From Neostapfia colusana (lineage: Eukaryota; Streptophyta; Magnoliopsida; Poales; Poaceae), in assembly GCA_030760725.1 (NCBI GenBank), contig JASWHV010000013.1, positions 35,374,699 to 35,438,698 on the forward strand: DNA of 64,000 nt, written 5' to 3'. How positions within the stretch are numbered: the stretch's first letter is position 1; each line of letters opens with the position of its first letter. The position numbers were made by a program, and so were the translations under genes. Shown here piece by piece: positions 10,067 through 21,000 of this stretch. The notes beneath the pieces were generated by a model. That model saw only the letters and a program-made list of their open reading frames with translations, was not told the DNA's origin and searched no databases.

Positions 10067-11327
10067 TCGCTAAGGTCGAGGAGGAACCCGAAGTCCTAGA
10101 CTTCGTTACTCCGGAGGAACAGCTAGCCTACGACCAAGAGCAGCAAGGCAAGCCCCGGTTTGCATTAACCATTTTATAAATTTTTATTGTTTTGAGCACA
10201 TACTTGTTTTCTTTATGTTGTGCATCAGAGTCTTGTTTGGAAACCCCACTGCATAGCCAAGAAAACCATGGGTTGGGGTTTAGGATTGCAAACCCCGTTA
10301 GCCACTGCATTGCTAGGATAGAGTAGGATTCGGTACAAGTCGAGTAGTTGGAACTACTCGCGAGAATAGGTTAGAGGCACATTGCTCGGGTAGAGATAGC
10401 ACATGATACACATGGCAAGAAAATGAGACCGAGCGGAGAGTAAGGGCAGCAGGACTTTGGGGCCTGTGTGCTGTAGCTCCGCTTGTGTCGATTGAGGACC
10501 GAGCCGTGTGCGGGTCTGTTGAACAAGCTAGAACAGTACCGAAGACCTACCGGCTATATGGGAACCGGGAAACTGATGTAACTCGGGTAGCTGGGTATTG
10601 AGGCATTGCCCGTCGTTCAGAGGGTAGGTTGAGAGCTCGAGGTGTAAATCAGCTGGCGGCACAGAGATGCGCGTGCAGGGACCTCTTGCTCGGGACGATG
10701 GGACCGGTTCAATATTTGGCTAACGGGTGAAAGGTAGTCGCGTACGGCGTCCGTGATGGTTGTTGTAGGCAACATCGAGTACGGGCGTACGTGACGGGTT
10801 GTTCGGGTAACCCTGCAGGTGTAAATCGATTATAATCGCCGTCCCTCGCGGTCAGTGAGTACCACTTGTTCACTGTACCGTGACGTAGAAAGAACAGGCT
10901 AGTTACATGTTAAAATGTTGCTGATTGAAAGTTGGATATTGATTGTTAATGATATGTTGTAGCTTAGTGCTAACTAAAGTTCTTTTCAACTTTGGGCAAA
11001 GTACATGAGAGAAATGCGTTTCTTGTTTGATTGCGGCTCTCTCATGTGCCTTAGCGTAAAGTTCTCCACAACCTGCTGCTAAAACTTGAAAGTAAGGTTC
11101 TACTAATTAGGCGAGTCCTTGCAAATGATTTTTACCTCATGCAACCCATCACCCTCATGTAGAAGTTTCATGTTTAGGTGAGACGGGTCAGACTTGCTGA
11201 GCCTTCGTGCTCACTGCTTGTGTTTGAAGCTTTTGCAGGGTTCTATGAGGAAGGGACTCCCGAAGAGGAGACGGAACCCCAGGAGGGGAACCCCGTCGAG
11301 TGGGAGTCGTGCACGCCGCAGAGTTAG
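10067..11327 (+). other. Two exon-like acidic segments inside the LTR with phase-matched splice-like sites
   Basis: Segment 1 (10067-10147, 81 nt) is preceded by cttatcatgtag and followed by aag|gcaagc, a classic GC-type donor. It reads VEEEPEVLDFVTPEEQ and onward. Segment 2 (11239-11327) follows gcttttgcag, reads FYEEGTPEEETEPQEGNP and onward, and stops at TAG 11325-11327. Segment 1 ends after one base of a codon and segment 2 supplies the other two, so joining keeps one acidic frame. Poly(A) signals follow about 105 bp later. Same layout in C (segment 1 at 15303-15383) and H (61629-61709; stop 62888-62890). No start-codon exon was found, and family 2 keeps the boundaries but not the frame. 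Confidence 0.4.
10341..10360 (+). other. Conserved LTR hairpin
   Basis: CGAGTAGTT-gg-AACTACTCG, 9-bp perfect arms. Present in every LTR that spans this point: 15090-15109, 26480-26499, 37857-37876, 61902-61921. In family 2 a 7-bp version with a different loop occurs at 40842-40862 and 51228-51248. Confidence 0.7.
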
Positions 11328-11431
11328 TGTGCGAGTGTGCTAGCAAGGACACGTTCGAGGGCTGAACGTGCACTTGATGCTTAGTCTACGCCCGCGAGTG
11401 TGGACTAAACTTATTTTGATGTAAACATGTT

Positions 11432-11454
11432 AATAAACTTGTTTATGTAATAAA
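11432..11454 (+). terminator. LTR poly(A) signal candidates
   Basis: Two AATAAA motifs, at 11432-11437 and 11449-11454, lie about 105-125 bp before the LTR end, where retroelement transcripts usually end. Equivalent motifs are in the other family-1 LTRs. Confidence 0.55.
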
Positions 11455-11558
11455 GCTTCCGCTTCCGCTTTGTACCTTTGACGTGTGTTATACGGTGTTG
11501 TGCAACGCAGCACCCCTCAGCGTGATCCTGGCTCGACAGGACCAGTGGGGTCGTGTCA

Positions 11559-12319
11559 TTGTTCGAGTAACCCTGCAGGTGCAAATCGATTATAATCGCC
11601 GTCCCTCGCAGTCAGTGAGTACCACTTGTTCACTGTACCATGGCGTAGAAAGAATAGGCTAGCTACATGTTAAAATGTTGCTTATTGAAAGATGGACTTT
11701 GCTTGTTAATGGGTTGTTGTAGTTTAGAGCTAAATAAAGTTCCTTTTAAACTTTGGGCAAAGTACATGAGAGAAATGCGTTTCTTGTTTGATTGCGGCTC
11801 TCTCATGTGCCTTAGCATAAGGTTCTCCACAACCTGCTGCTAAAACTCGAAAGTAAGGTTCTACTAATTAGGCAAGTCCTTGCAAATGATTTTTACCTCA
11901 TGTAACCCATCACCCCTCATGTAGAAGTTCACTGTTTAGGTGAGACGGGTCAGACTTGCTGAGCATTCGTGCTCACTGCTTGTGTTTGAAGCTTTTGCAG
12001 GGTTCTATGAGGAAGGGACTCCCGAAGAGGAGACGGAACCCCAGGAGGGGAACCCCGTCGAGTGGGAGTTGTGCACGCCGCAGAGTTAGTGTGTGTGTGC
12101 ACTAGCAAGGACACGTTCAAGAGCTGGACGTGGACTTGATTCATAGTCTACGCCCGTGAGTGTAGACTGGACTTATTTTGATGTACAAATGTTCATAAAC
12201 CACTTTATGTAATAAAAGTTTCACTTCCGCTTTGTACCTTTGATGTGTGTTATCTGGTGCTGTGCAACACAGCACCCCTCAGCGTGATCCTGGCTCGACA
12301 AGACCGTGGGGTCGTGTCA
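11559..12319 (+). repeat. 5' LTR of element H, 3'-terminal 761 bp
   Basis: Corresponds to 62360-63120 of H's 3' LTR. It retains the second exon-like segment (gcag|ggttctatgagg near 12000) with its stop. It is broken at its left by element A. Confidence 0.92.
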
Positions 12320-12323
12320 GCGT

Positions 12324-12335
12324 TGGTATCAGAGC
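12324..12335 (+). other. Primer binding site of element H
   Basis: TGGTATCAGAGC, four bases after the LTR end (one base more than in A). Confidence 0.93.
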
Positions 12336-13824
12336 TCGCTTGAGGCTTCACACACTATCAAGGTCATCATTTTTCAAAAATCTAGTGAGGAACGAGTTAG
12401 TAGCCCGTATAAGGATGTTATTAGCATATAGAAAGTGGCATACTAACCTATCTGTCTATGTCGGAAAATCGTGCATCTCGGGACGTTTATGTCTTGGGGG
12501 GTGCACGTAAGCGCTGTCCACCAGTGCGCACAAGCTGAAGGGTGGAGCCCCACGGGTGGCAGGTAACCCGACCCGCTTTGATATCCTCTACGACTCTTCA
12601 TGTCGTTTGGGGTATTCAAGCAACGTATGTCCCTGGCGTGCGTGGTGCAACTTGGGAGACCCCGTCATGTGGTCAGTAACATGAACACGTAGCTCAAGGC
12701 GTGTTTGGCTTGAGAACATCCGGGCGAGTGATGACGGCCGGGTGTACGAACTGTATGGATTCCGGGCTCGGTGTGCAGCCGAGCCTGACGATTGCTTGAG
12801 TTATTTGCAGGTAGTCTAACCACGAAACGGTAGACGTGTAGCATCCGTGTGCGAGAGATGCTTAGTGCCACTAAATTAACGAAGCCGGCTAAGTCCGGTA
12901 TGGGTTTTTCTTTGTGAGGACGTAGTACCGACATGATCTGGTGACGCCTCGACGTCACACCCCACTAAAGAAACAACTTCATTGTAAAACTTGAAAGTTT
13001 TAATCTGGAGCATTAAAACTTTGCTGTAACCTTTTCCCTTGATCAGGAGATTCAAAGTTAACAAGTTTTCAACTTATAGGTTGTTAAGGACAGAGTACTC
13101 TGTTTTCAGCTGAATTAAGGCTGAAGTTAATCAAAGGTTAGAGGTTGAGTTCTTTCGAGGTTGGGGTCATATGATACATTTCTTGAACGCTTTGAAAGAT
13201 CTTTACACCTTTTCTGTTGAAGTCCAGAGGTGTTTCATCCCCTAACCAATCGAAAAATGCAGTAGAGTTGAAACTGTCCAGAAAACTGGACAGAGCAAAG
13301 ACTCTCTGTAAACTCTCTGTAAATTGAGCATAACTTCCTGCATAAAAATCTAAAAATAAAAAATGAGGTAGTTCTGGAAAGCTTATGAGATGGGTTACAA
13401 CTTTGTAACAGAAAGTTTTGTCAGATTGGGAAGAGAATTAACTGGAATTCTTGGATCAAATCAGTACCTCAAGGAGGGAGGTGCTGTCCAAATTTCTCCA
13501 GAAATGATGTTAACTTTAACCTCTCATAACTTTTGAACCAGGACAGATCTTAGGCTAAGCAAATACTTTCTGGGAATCTATTGAAGTTAGCCTTAACTTT
13601 GATGTTGAGCTCCAGGATTTGTTTTGCATTTAACATGGCCCAAATCAGGTTGATATGGGAACTGATCAGGGCTGTCATGTTGAACAGCAGATCAGCAGAT
13701 CAAATTTGCTTAAAATTTGAACTATGTTTCCAAGTTTTATGGGTTCAATGAAATGTCTTATGTTATAACTCAATGGTTCACGGTTTAAACAAATATTTGA
13801 CATTTCTCAAATATATTTTCACAG
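12336..13824 (+). other. Leader of element H
   Basis: Clearly related along its length to 186-1670 of element A but with many substitutions. It keeps the donor-like ttgcag|gtagtc near 12806-12818 and the acceptor-like ttttcacag directly before the ORF1 ATG. No gene seen. Confidence 0.8.
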
Positions 13825-13891
13825 ATGACAGCAGATAAGCAGTTGGAGAACGGGTGGGTGGTGTCCCACTGTTCTCACCACAGCGGCTATC
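13825..13891 (+). pseudogene. ORF1 of element H, first 67 bp only
   Basis: Encodes MTADKQLENGWVVSHCSHHSGY, similar to the first 22 residues of ORF1 in A, then runs into the end of element C. The next part of ORF1 is absent from the window: H resumes at 54218, beyond the ORF1 stop. By alignment to A, positions equivalent to 1738-2680 (943 bp) are lost. Confidence 0.9.
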
Positions 13892-16800
13892 TGACACGAC
13901 CCCACTGGTCCTGTCGAGCCAGGATCACGCTGAGGGGTGCTGCGTTGCACAACACCGTATAACACACGTCAAAGGTACAAAGCGGAAGCGGAAGCTTTAT
14001 TACATAAACAAGTTTATTAACATGTTTACATCAAAATAAGTTTAGTCCACACTCGCGGGCGTAGACTAAGCATCAAGTGCACGTTCAGCCCTCGAACGTG
14101 TCCTTGCTAGCACACTCGCACACTAACTCTGCGGCGTGCACGACTCCCACTCGACGGGGTTCCCCTCCTGGGGTTCCGTCTCCTCTTCGGGAGTCCCTTC
14201 CTCATAGAACCCTGCAAAAGCTTCAAACACAAGCAGTGAGCACGAAGGCTCAGCAAGTCTGACCCGTCTCACCTAAACATGAAACTTCTACATGAGGGTG
14301 ATGGGTTGCATGAGGTAAAAATCATTTGCAAGGACTCGCCTAATTAGTAGAACCTTACTTTCAAGTTTTAGCAGCAGGTTGTGGAGAACTTTATGCTAAG
14401 GCACATGAGAGAGCCGCAATCAAACAAGAAACGCATTTCTCTCATGTACTTTGCCCAAAGTTGAAAAGAACTTTAGTTAGCACTAAGCTACAACATATCA
14501 TTAACAATCAATATCCAACTTTCAATCAGCAACATTTTAACATGTAACTAGCCTGTTCTTTCTACGTCACGGTACAGTGAACAAGTGGTACTCACTGACC
14601 GCGAGGGACGGCGATTATAATCGATTTACACCTGCAGGGTTACCCGAACAACCCGTCACGTACGCCCGTACTCGATGTTGCCTACAACAACCATCACGGA
14701 CGCCGTACGCGACTACCTTTCACCCGTTAGCCAAATATTGAACCGGTCCCATCGTCCCGAGCAAGAGGTCCCTGCACGCGCATCTCTGTGCCGCCAGCTG
14801 ATTTACACCTCGAGCTCTCAACCTACCCTCTGAACGACGGGCAATGCCTCAATACCCAGCTACCCGAGTTACATCAGTTTCCCGGTTCCCATATAGCCGG
14901 TAGGTCTTCGGTACTGTTCTAGCTTGTTCAACAGGCCCGCACACGGCTCGGTCCTCAATCGACACAAGCGGAGCTACAGCACACAGGCCCCAAAGTCCTG
15001 CTGCCCTTACTCTCCGCTCGGTCTCATTTTCTTGCCATGTGTATCATGTGCTATCTCTACCCGAGCAATGTGCCTCTAGCCTATTCTCGCGAGTAGTTCC
15101 AACTACTCGACTTGTACCGAATCCTACTCTATCCTAGCAATGCAGTGGCTAACGGGGTTTGCAATCCTAAACCCCAACCCATGGTTTTCTTGGCTATGCA
15201 GTGGGGTTTCCAAACAAGACTCTGATGCACAACATAAAGAAAACAAGTATGTGCTCAAAACAATAAAAATTTCTAAAATGGTTAATGCAAACCGGGGCTT
15301 GCCTTGCTGCTCTTGGTCGTAGGCTAGCTGTTCCTCCGGAGTAACGAAGTCTAGGACTTCGGGTTCCTCCTCGACCTTAGCGACTACATGATAAGAACAA
15401 TGTATGTATTAATTAAATGCTTTTGTATTAACTTTGAAGTTGTGAAGTCTATAACCTTTACTAGATAGACCTAATGACTGTGAAACTTTTACTGTGGCTT
15501 GGTTACAACCTAAACAGAGACTTGGTCAAGTTTTAGTTGCAGCAAAGCTCATTTGAGCCCTCCACAAATAATTATGTCCTTGACCTTAATTAAAGGCTTT
15601 TAGGGTGTTCTAGGTATTTTCATGGAACAAACTATGACTTTCTGAAAACTAGATTTTCAGAGGGTTCTAATGGAATTGGTCTCACTTAATTTGGAAGTCT
15701 CTAACTAAAGATATGAGCTAAACAATTTCAGAGAAAATTCTGAAAATGTTTCTGAACATTTTCTATTTTCTCTGGAACAGTTTTACTAATCACACCATTA
15801 GGTGGACTAAATGAGCTCAAATGGATCTGAAATTTTTATGGTAGTTCAAGGATATTTTGGTGAACATCTCAGCAAAATTTCAGGATTTTCCTCCAAATGA
15901 TTCTCCAGTTAAAATTCCTAACAGTTTAAACTTTAAGGAATTAATTCTGGAGAATTAAGGAATCTCATGAAGTGACACTTGATTTTCTGGAAAGTACTCA
16001 AAGAGCTGAATCCAGCAAAATTTGGTTCACTCAATTTGGAGCTTTCTAGCCAAAGTTATAAGGATTTGAAGTTTGAAGGAAATCTGAAAATCGGGGAAAA
16101 GTTTAAACTCGCGCGTGGGCCCAGGAGACACGCGTCGCACGCCGAAGCGACAGCACACCGCGGCCCACAAGGCTTTTGCGCGCCAGCACACCCGATCCCG
16201 GTCGCAGCCGGATCCCGATTCAAAATATCGGCCGCTGACAGCTGGGGTCCACCCCCTTCTTCAACCTCGCGACACCCGCGCTCCGCCGCCGAGGGACCTC
16301 GCCGGAGAGCTCGCCGCCGGCTGCTGTACAGCTTCAAACTTCTTGATTCTGGCCGCCCCTGCCTACTTTTACTTGGGGAACATGATCCGAGGGTCAGCTG
16401 CTCATGACAACGGCCGGAGCATGGTCGGCGACGAGCCGCCATATCGGAACGACTTCGGCCATGTCGGCTGATGCTCCTAGTGCCTCAGCTACTTGGGAAA
16501 CCGGTCGGGGAGCATCAGTGGACCTCAGAGAAGGTCGACATGAACTCGGGGCAGCTCGGGGAAGGCCCGAAATAGGTCCTCACCGTGCGCCCGATACCCC
16601 CCGTGCGTTCCGCCATTAGTAGACCTTGAATTACGCCGGGCACAGAAGTTCTCCGGCCCAGAGTTGTGAAGGCAACTTGTGCGTCACCGTGTCTAGTTCG
16701 TGTGGGAGTGGCCTGAGGCCCTCTAATCCTTTCTAGAGCACGAATTAAACAGAATCGTACCCGAGGGTCGTTCTGCACACAGAAAGGGGAAAAGTGGAAA

Positions 16801-17937
16801 TTCGCCGCCGGTGAGCAACCACTCGAGCTGTGGCTCGGGGATGAGCAGCACCGATCACTTGCGCGTCCAAGGGTGCCTTGGCTCGGGCGTGACAACGCCC
16901 AGGTTGGGCTGTCCACGAGAGCCCGAGGTGCGGCGGTTTCCAGTTCCGAGTTTGATCTTTCGGCACAGCCGATATCACTCGGTTTCAATCGATTTCTATC
17001 AATGGGAAGGATGGAGGATGGTTGCTAGTACCTTGCTGGGACCTTGGAATGGAAAGAGGGAGCTGCGATCGGCTTGATCAAGCAGGAACTCGAGCGGCGG
17101 CGATGGCAGTGGGAAAAGCAGTCGCGCACGTCGGTAGCTCGGGGAAATGGTGACTGAGGCACGCCGGGGAGGGAATAAATAGCTCGGCCGGCTGGCCTCC
17201 GGCTTGGGGCACGCAGCAGGAGCTGGCGCCGGCCGGCCCCTTCGGTGGCGCGCGCGCACAACAGCCGGGAACCGACTGAACTGTGGTTCAGTCGGTTTGC
17301 TTTGAGGCTGAGGCTGACATGTGGGTCCCACTCCTCTTTTAACCTCTGAAATTTATTCCTAACAGCTGTGGTAAACAGTGAACCCTATTCTACCCTTGGC
17401 AACTCAAATTATTCACCCAAGAACCATTTGAATTGATCAAAGTTCAAATGAGGTTTGGTTTGAATGAATTTCAGCACAAGTGCAGTTTGAAATTCAAATA
17501 AAGTTTGAATTTCTCCCCCTTAGCTCATGTCAAGATCAACTCCAAATGGAGTGAAAATTGGTGTGTGAGCTCACAAAAATGTGCTGAGCAAGAATATGCC
17601 TTCCACTTTTAAATTCAGTGGGTGAAAACAGTTTGAATTTGAATATGTTTTCAAACTGCCCCTTTCCTATCTACACCCAAGATGACCTCAAAAATGTTTT
17701 GAATTTGGGTGAAACTTGGCATGGACATCCTTGGCAAAGTGTAGGAGTTTTCATATGTCCAGCCCATCTATATCACATGTGGGAAGTACCACTTTTGCAA
17801 TGTGTGAGTTTGTTCCCTAATGAGCATGTTGATAATTGTTACTTGCTCTTTATTTGTGTTCATCATTTTTCCTCAAATGAGGTGTGTGGTGTGGGGATGA
17901 ACACTGCAAATGGGTGTCAAAAACTGAGGCCCTTACA
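13892..17937 (-). repeat. 3' LTR of element C (4046 bp)
   Basis: Runs from tgacacgacc to ggcccttaca on the plus strand, the reverse complement of A's LTR. Near-identical to A's 3' LTR except for a cluster of substitutions around the promoter (about 17000-17320). It contains the TATA-like box (17174-17181), hairpins (15090-15109, 17270-17297) and the exon-like segments. Confidence 0.95.
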
Positions 17938-17972
17938 TTCCTCCCCCCTTAAAAGAATCTCGTCCCGAGATT
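17938..17972 (-). other. Polypurine tract and pre-PPT hairpin (element C)
   Basis: On the minus strand the purine run (17938-17950) directly abuts the 3' LTR. The AATCTCG/CGAGATT hairpin is at 17956-17972. Confidence 0.9.
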
Positions 17973-18007
17973 ATAAGGTGAAAATGAGAGAGAGGACGGT
18001 GGAAAAA

Positions 18008-21000
18008 TTACCGGATATGCGACGTGAGAAAGTCGGGGTAGTTAGTGCGAAGAAATTCTTCGCTCTCCCATGTCGCTTCATCCATGGAGTGATTACTCCA
18101 CAGAACCTTGTAGAACCACAACGTACGGTTGCGTGTGGTTCGGGCCTTTTCATCAATAATCTGCACCGGTTCCTCCCGATAGGTGAGATCCGGTTGCAGT
18201 TCTTCAATGTCTTCCAGCTGAACGGTAGTTGATAGCTTGAGACACTTCCTCAGCTGGGAAATGTGAAAGACGTCGTGCACACCGGAAAGTGCTTCTGGTA
18301 ATCTTAGCCGGTATGCCACCGATCCACATCTTTCGGTAATCTGGAATGGACCGATGAATCGGGGTGCTAACTTTCCTCTCACCCCAAATCTGTTTACGCC
18401 CTTCATTGGAGACACTCGTAGATATACGTGGTCTCCAGCTTCGAATTGTAACGGACGCCTTCTCCGGTCCGCATACTGTTTCTGTCGGGATTGAGCGGCT
18501 TTTAGGTTCGCTTGAATTAATCGAACCTTTTCTTCCGCGTTGTTGACAAGATCAATCCCGAAGGTAACCCTCTCGCCAGACTCACACCAATTCAATGGTG
18601 TGCGGCATTTTCTCCCGTATAGCGCCTCGTAGGGCGCCATCTTGATGCTGGCTTGGTACCCATTGTTGTACGAGAACTCGGCTAACGGCAAGTGATCATC
18701 CCAGTTCTTGCCGTGGTCGATAGCGCAAGCTCGTAGCATGTCTTCTAAGATTTGATTTACCCGCTCCGTTTGCCCATCCGTCTGCGGGTGGTAGGCTGAA
18801 CTACGGATCAGCTTCGTCCCCAAGGCAGCGTGGAGCTGCTCCCAAAAACGGGACACAAATAAAGTGCCCCGGTCCGATACGATAGTACGGGGTACGCCGT
18901 ATAAGCATAGGATCCGTGAGATGTACAGTTCAGCGTACTTCTTGGCGTTGTAGTTGGTGTTGACCGGGATGAAATGGGCAACTTTGGTGAGCCGATCGAC
19001 GATCACCCACACAGAATCATGTTTCTGTAAGGTGGTGGGTAAACCGACGACGAAATCCATGCTCACGTCCTCCCACTTCCAGGCAGGAATGCCCAGTGGT
19101 TGCAGCAGTCCCGGTTTCCGCATGTGGTCTGCCTTCACCCGTCGACATGTATCACACTCGGACACGTATTTTGCAGTCTCTCGCTTCATCCGTGTCCACC
19201 AAAACTTGCTTCTGAGTTCTTGATACATCTTGTTGCTGCCGGGGTGAATAGAAAACTTTGATAAGTGAGCCTCATCAAAGATTTTCTTCCGTAACTCCGG
19301 GTTTCGGGGTACGACGATCCGGTCCTTGAACCATAGGACGCCGTCTCCGTCCTTCCGGAAACATTTCAACTCCCCACTATCTACACGTCTCCGCAAATGT
19401 GACATGCCCTTGTCATTCTTCTGGGCTGCCGCTATCTCTTCACGGATGGTGGGGATCAAAGCTAGGTTGTAGAGAGCTCCGTGTGGAATCACATGTAGTG
19501 GTGGTTCGCTCTCTTCCAACGGTGTGATGGTCAGATTATTGACGTGTGACTTGCGGCTCAGCGCATCTGCCACAACGTTTGCCTTGCCCGGATGATAATG
19601 GATCTCTATCTCGTAATCCTTTATCAGTTCTAACCATCTTCGTTGCCTCATGTTCAGCTCCTTCTGAGTGAATATGTACTTGAGGCTTTTGTGGTCGGTA
19701 TATAAATGTACGAGGTTACCGAGTAGGTAGTGCCTCCACATTTTCAGTGCAAGTACCACGGCAGCGAGCTCCAAGTCGTGAGTTGGATAATTTTGCTCAT
19801 GATTCCTAAGCTGCCGTGACCCATACGCGACCACCCTTCGGTCTTGCATCAACACACATCCGAGCCCAATGCCGGATGCATCGCAGTACACATCGAACGG
19901 TTTTGTTGTGTCTGGCTGCGCCAAAACCGGTGCTGATGTCAGGTGCTTGACTAAAGCCTTGAATGCTGCTTCACATGCTGGACTCCAAACATATTTGGTA
20001 GCCTTCTTCAGCAGCTCTGTCATTGGCTTGGCAATCTTCGAGAAGTTCGGAATGAACCTCCGATAATATCCCGCGAGTCCGAGGAAACTCCGTACCTCAT
20101 GAACAGTTCTCGGGGATTTCCAATTCAGCACTTGCGTGACTTTGCTCGGGTCCACAGCGATACCCTCCGCTGAGATGATATGCCCGAGGAAAGGCACTTG
20201 CGATATCCAAAACTCGCATTTGCTGAACTTTGCGTATAACTTGTGATCCCGCAGCCGTTGCAAGACTATACGCAGATGTTCCTTGTGATCTTCCTCCGAC
20301 TTGGAATATACCAGGATGTCGTCGATGAAGACCACGACAAACTTGTCCAGCTCCGGCATGAACACCGAGTTCATTAAGTACATGAAGTGAGCTGGAGCAT
20401 TGGTGAGGCCGAAGGACATGACCAGGTACTCATAAAGTCCGTACCTTGTCGAAAAAGCTGTATTTGGAATGTCCTCAGCCCTGATCTTAATCTGATGGTA
20501 CCCGGATCTTAAATCCATCTTGGAAAAGACCTTTGCTTCGACCAACTGATCAAACAACATGTCGATCCGTGGCAACGGGTACTTGTTCTTGATGGTTACG
20601 GCATTTAATGGACGGTAGTCCACGCAAAGCCGCAACGTTTCATCCTTCTTTTTGACAAATAATGCCGAACAGCCCCATGGCGAGGAGCTCGGCCTAATAA
20701 AACCCTTCTCCAGAAGGTCCGTGAGCTGAGTCTTCAGTTCAGCCAACTCCTTGGGCGCCATCTTGTACGGCCTTCGGGATATTGGCATGGTTCCCGGTGC
20801 AAGTTCAATCTTGAACTCCACCTCTCTATCGGGTGGCATCCCCGGCAAATCATCCGGGAATACATCAGGGAATTCTCGGACCACTGGAATGTCTTCCAAT
20901 CTGATGGTTGTGGCTTGATAGACACTTGGAAGTTTTATTTCTGGACTGTCCAGAAATAATGAGTGAGAACCGTGCACTCCTGAGTTTAAGTGCACGACTC

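Larger units (their letters stand above)
1..11558 (+). mobile_element. Element A: Ty3/gypsy chromovirus (Tekay-like), 5' LTR cut by window edge
   Basis: The element reads: end of 5' LTR (1-170), Met-tRNA primer site (174-185), leader, ORF1, gag-pol, purine tract (7501-7513) and a complete 3' LTR of 4045 bp (7514-11558). LTR ends are TG...CA. The 170 bp of 5' LTR in the window matches the 3' LTR end without a difference by eye, which points to a recent insertion. Its right flank (ttgttcgag) is the interior of another LTR of the same family, so A sits inside element H's 5' LTR. The expected 5-bp target duplication, ttgtt, would lie about 3.9 kb left of the window. Gag-pol carries a stop and a frameshift, so A could move only with help. 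Confidence 0.95.
7514..11558 (+). repeat. 3' LTR of element A (4045 bp)
   Basis: Begins tgtaagggcc after the purine tract and ends gtcgtgtca. Contents in order: AT-rich U3 to about 8100, GC-rich promoter region with hairpin and TATA-like box (8154-8277), GC-rich R/U5 region to about 9350, AT-rich stretch to about 10060, two exon-like segments (10067-10147 and 11239-11327), a conserved hairpin (10341-10360) and poly(A) signals near the end. No open frame in it shows convincing coding character by itself. Confidence 0.95.
11559..13891 (+). mobile_element. Element H, left part (host of A, C and E)
   Basis: Continues as the inside of a family-1 LTR directly after A, then primer site, leader and the start of ORF1, and stops at 13891 where element C begins. 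It shares LTR-end differences with the right part at 54218-63120 that A, C and D lack (for example aagaccgtgggg, and gtacaaatgttcataaacca). The two parts are therefore one older element. The 5' part of this LTR lies left of A, outside the window. Confidence 0.88.

Noticed and set aside
11188..11373. 61-codon minus-strand frame near the LTR end, seen several times
   Set aside because: It is the antisense of the second exon-like segment and rises and falls with it; no independent support.
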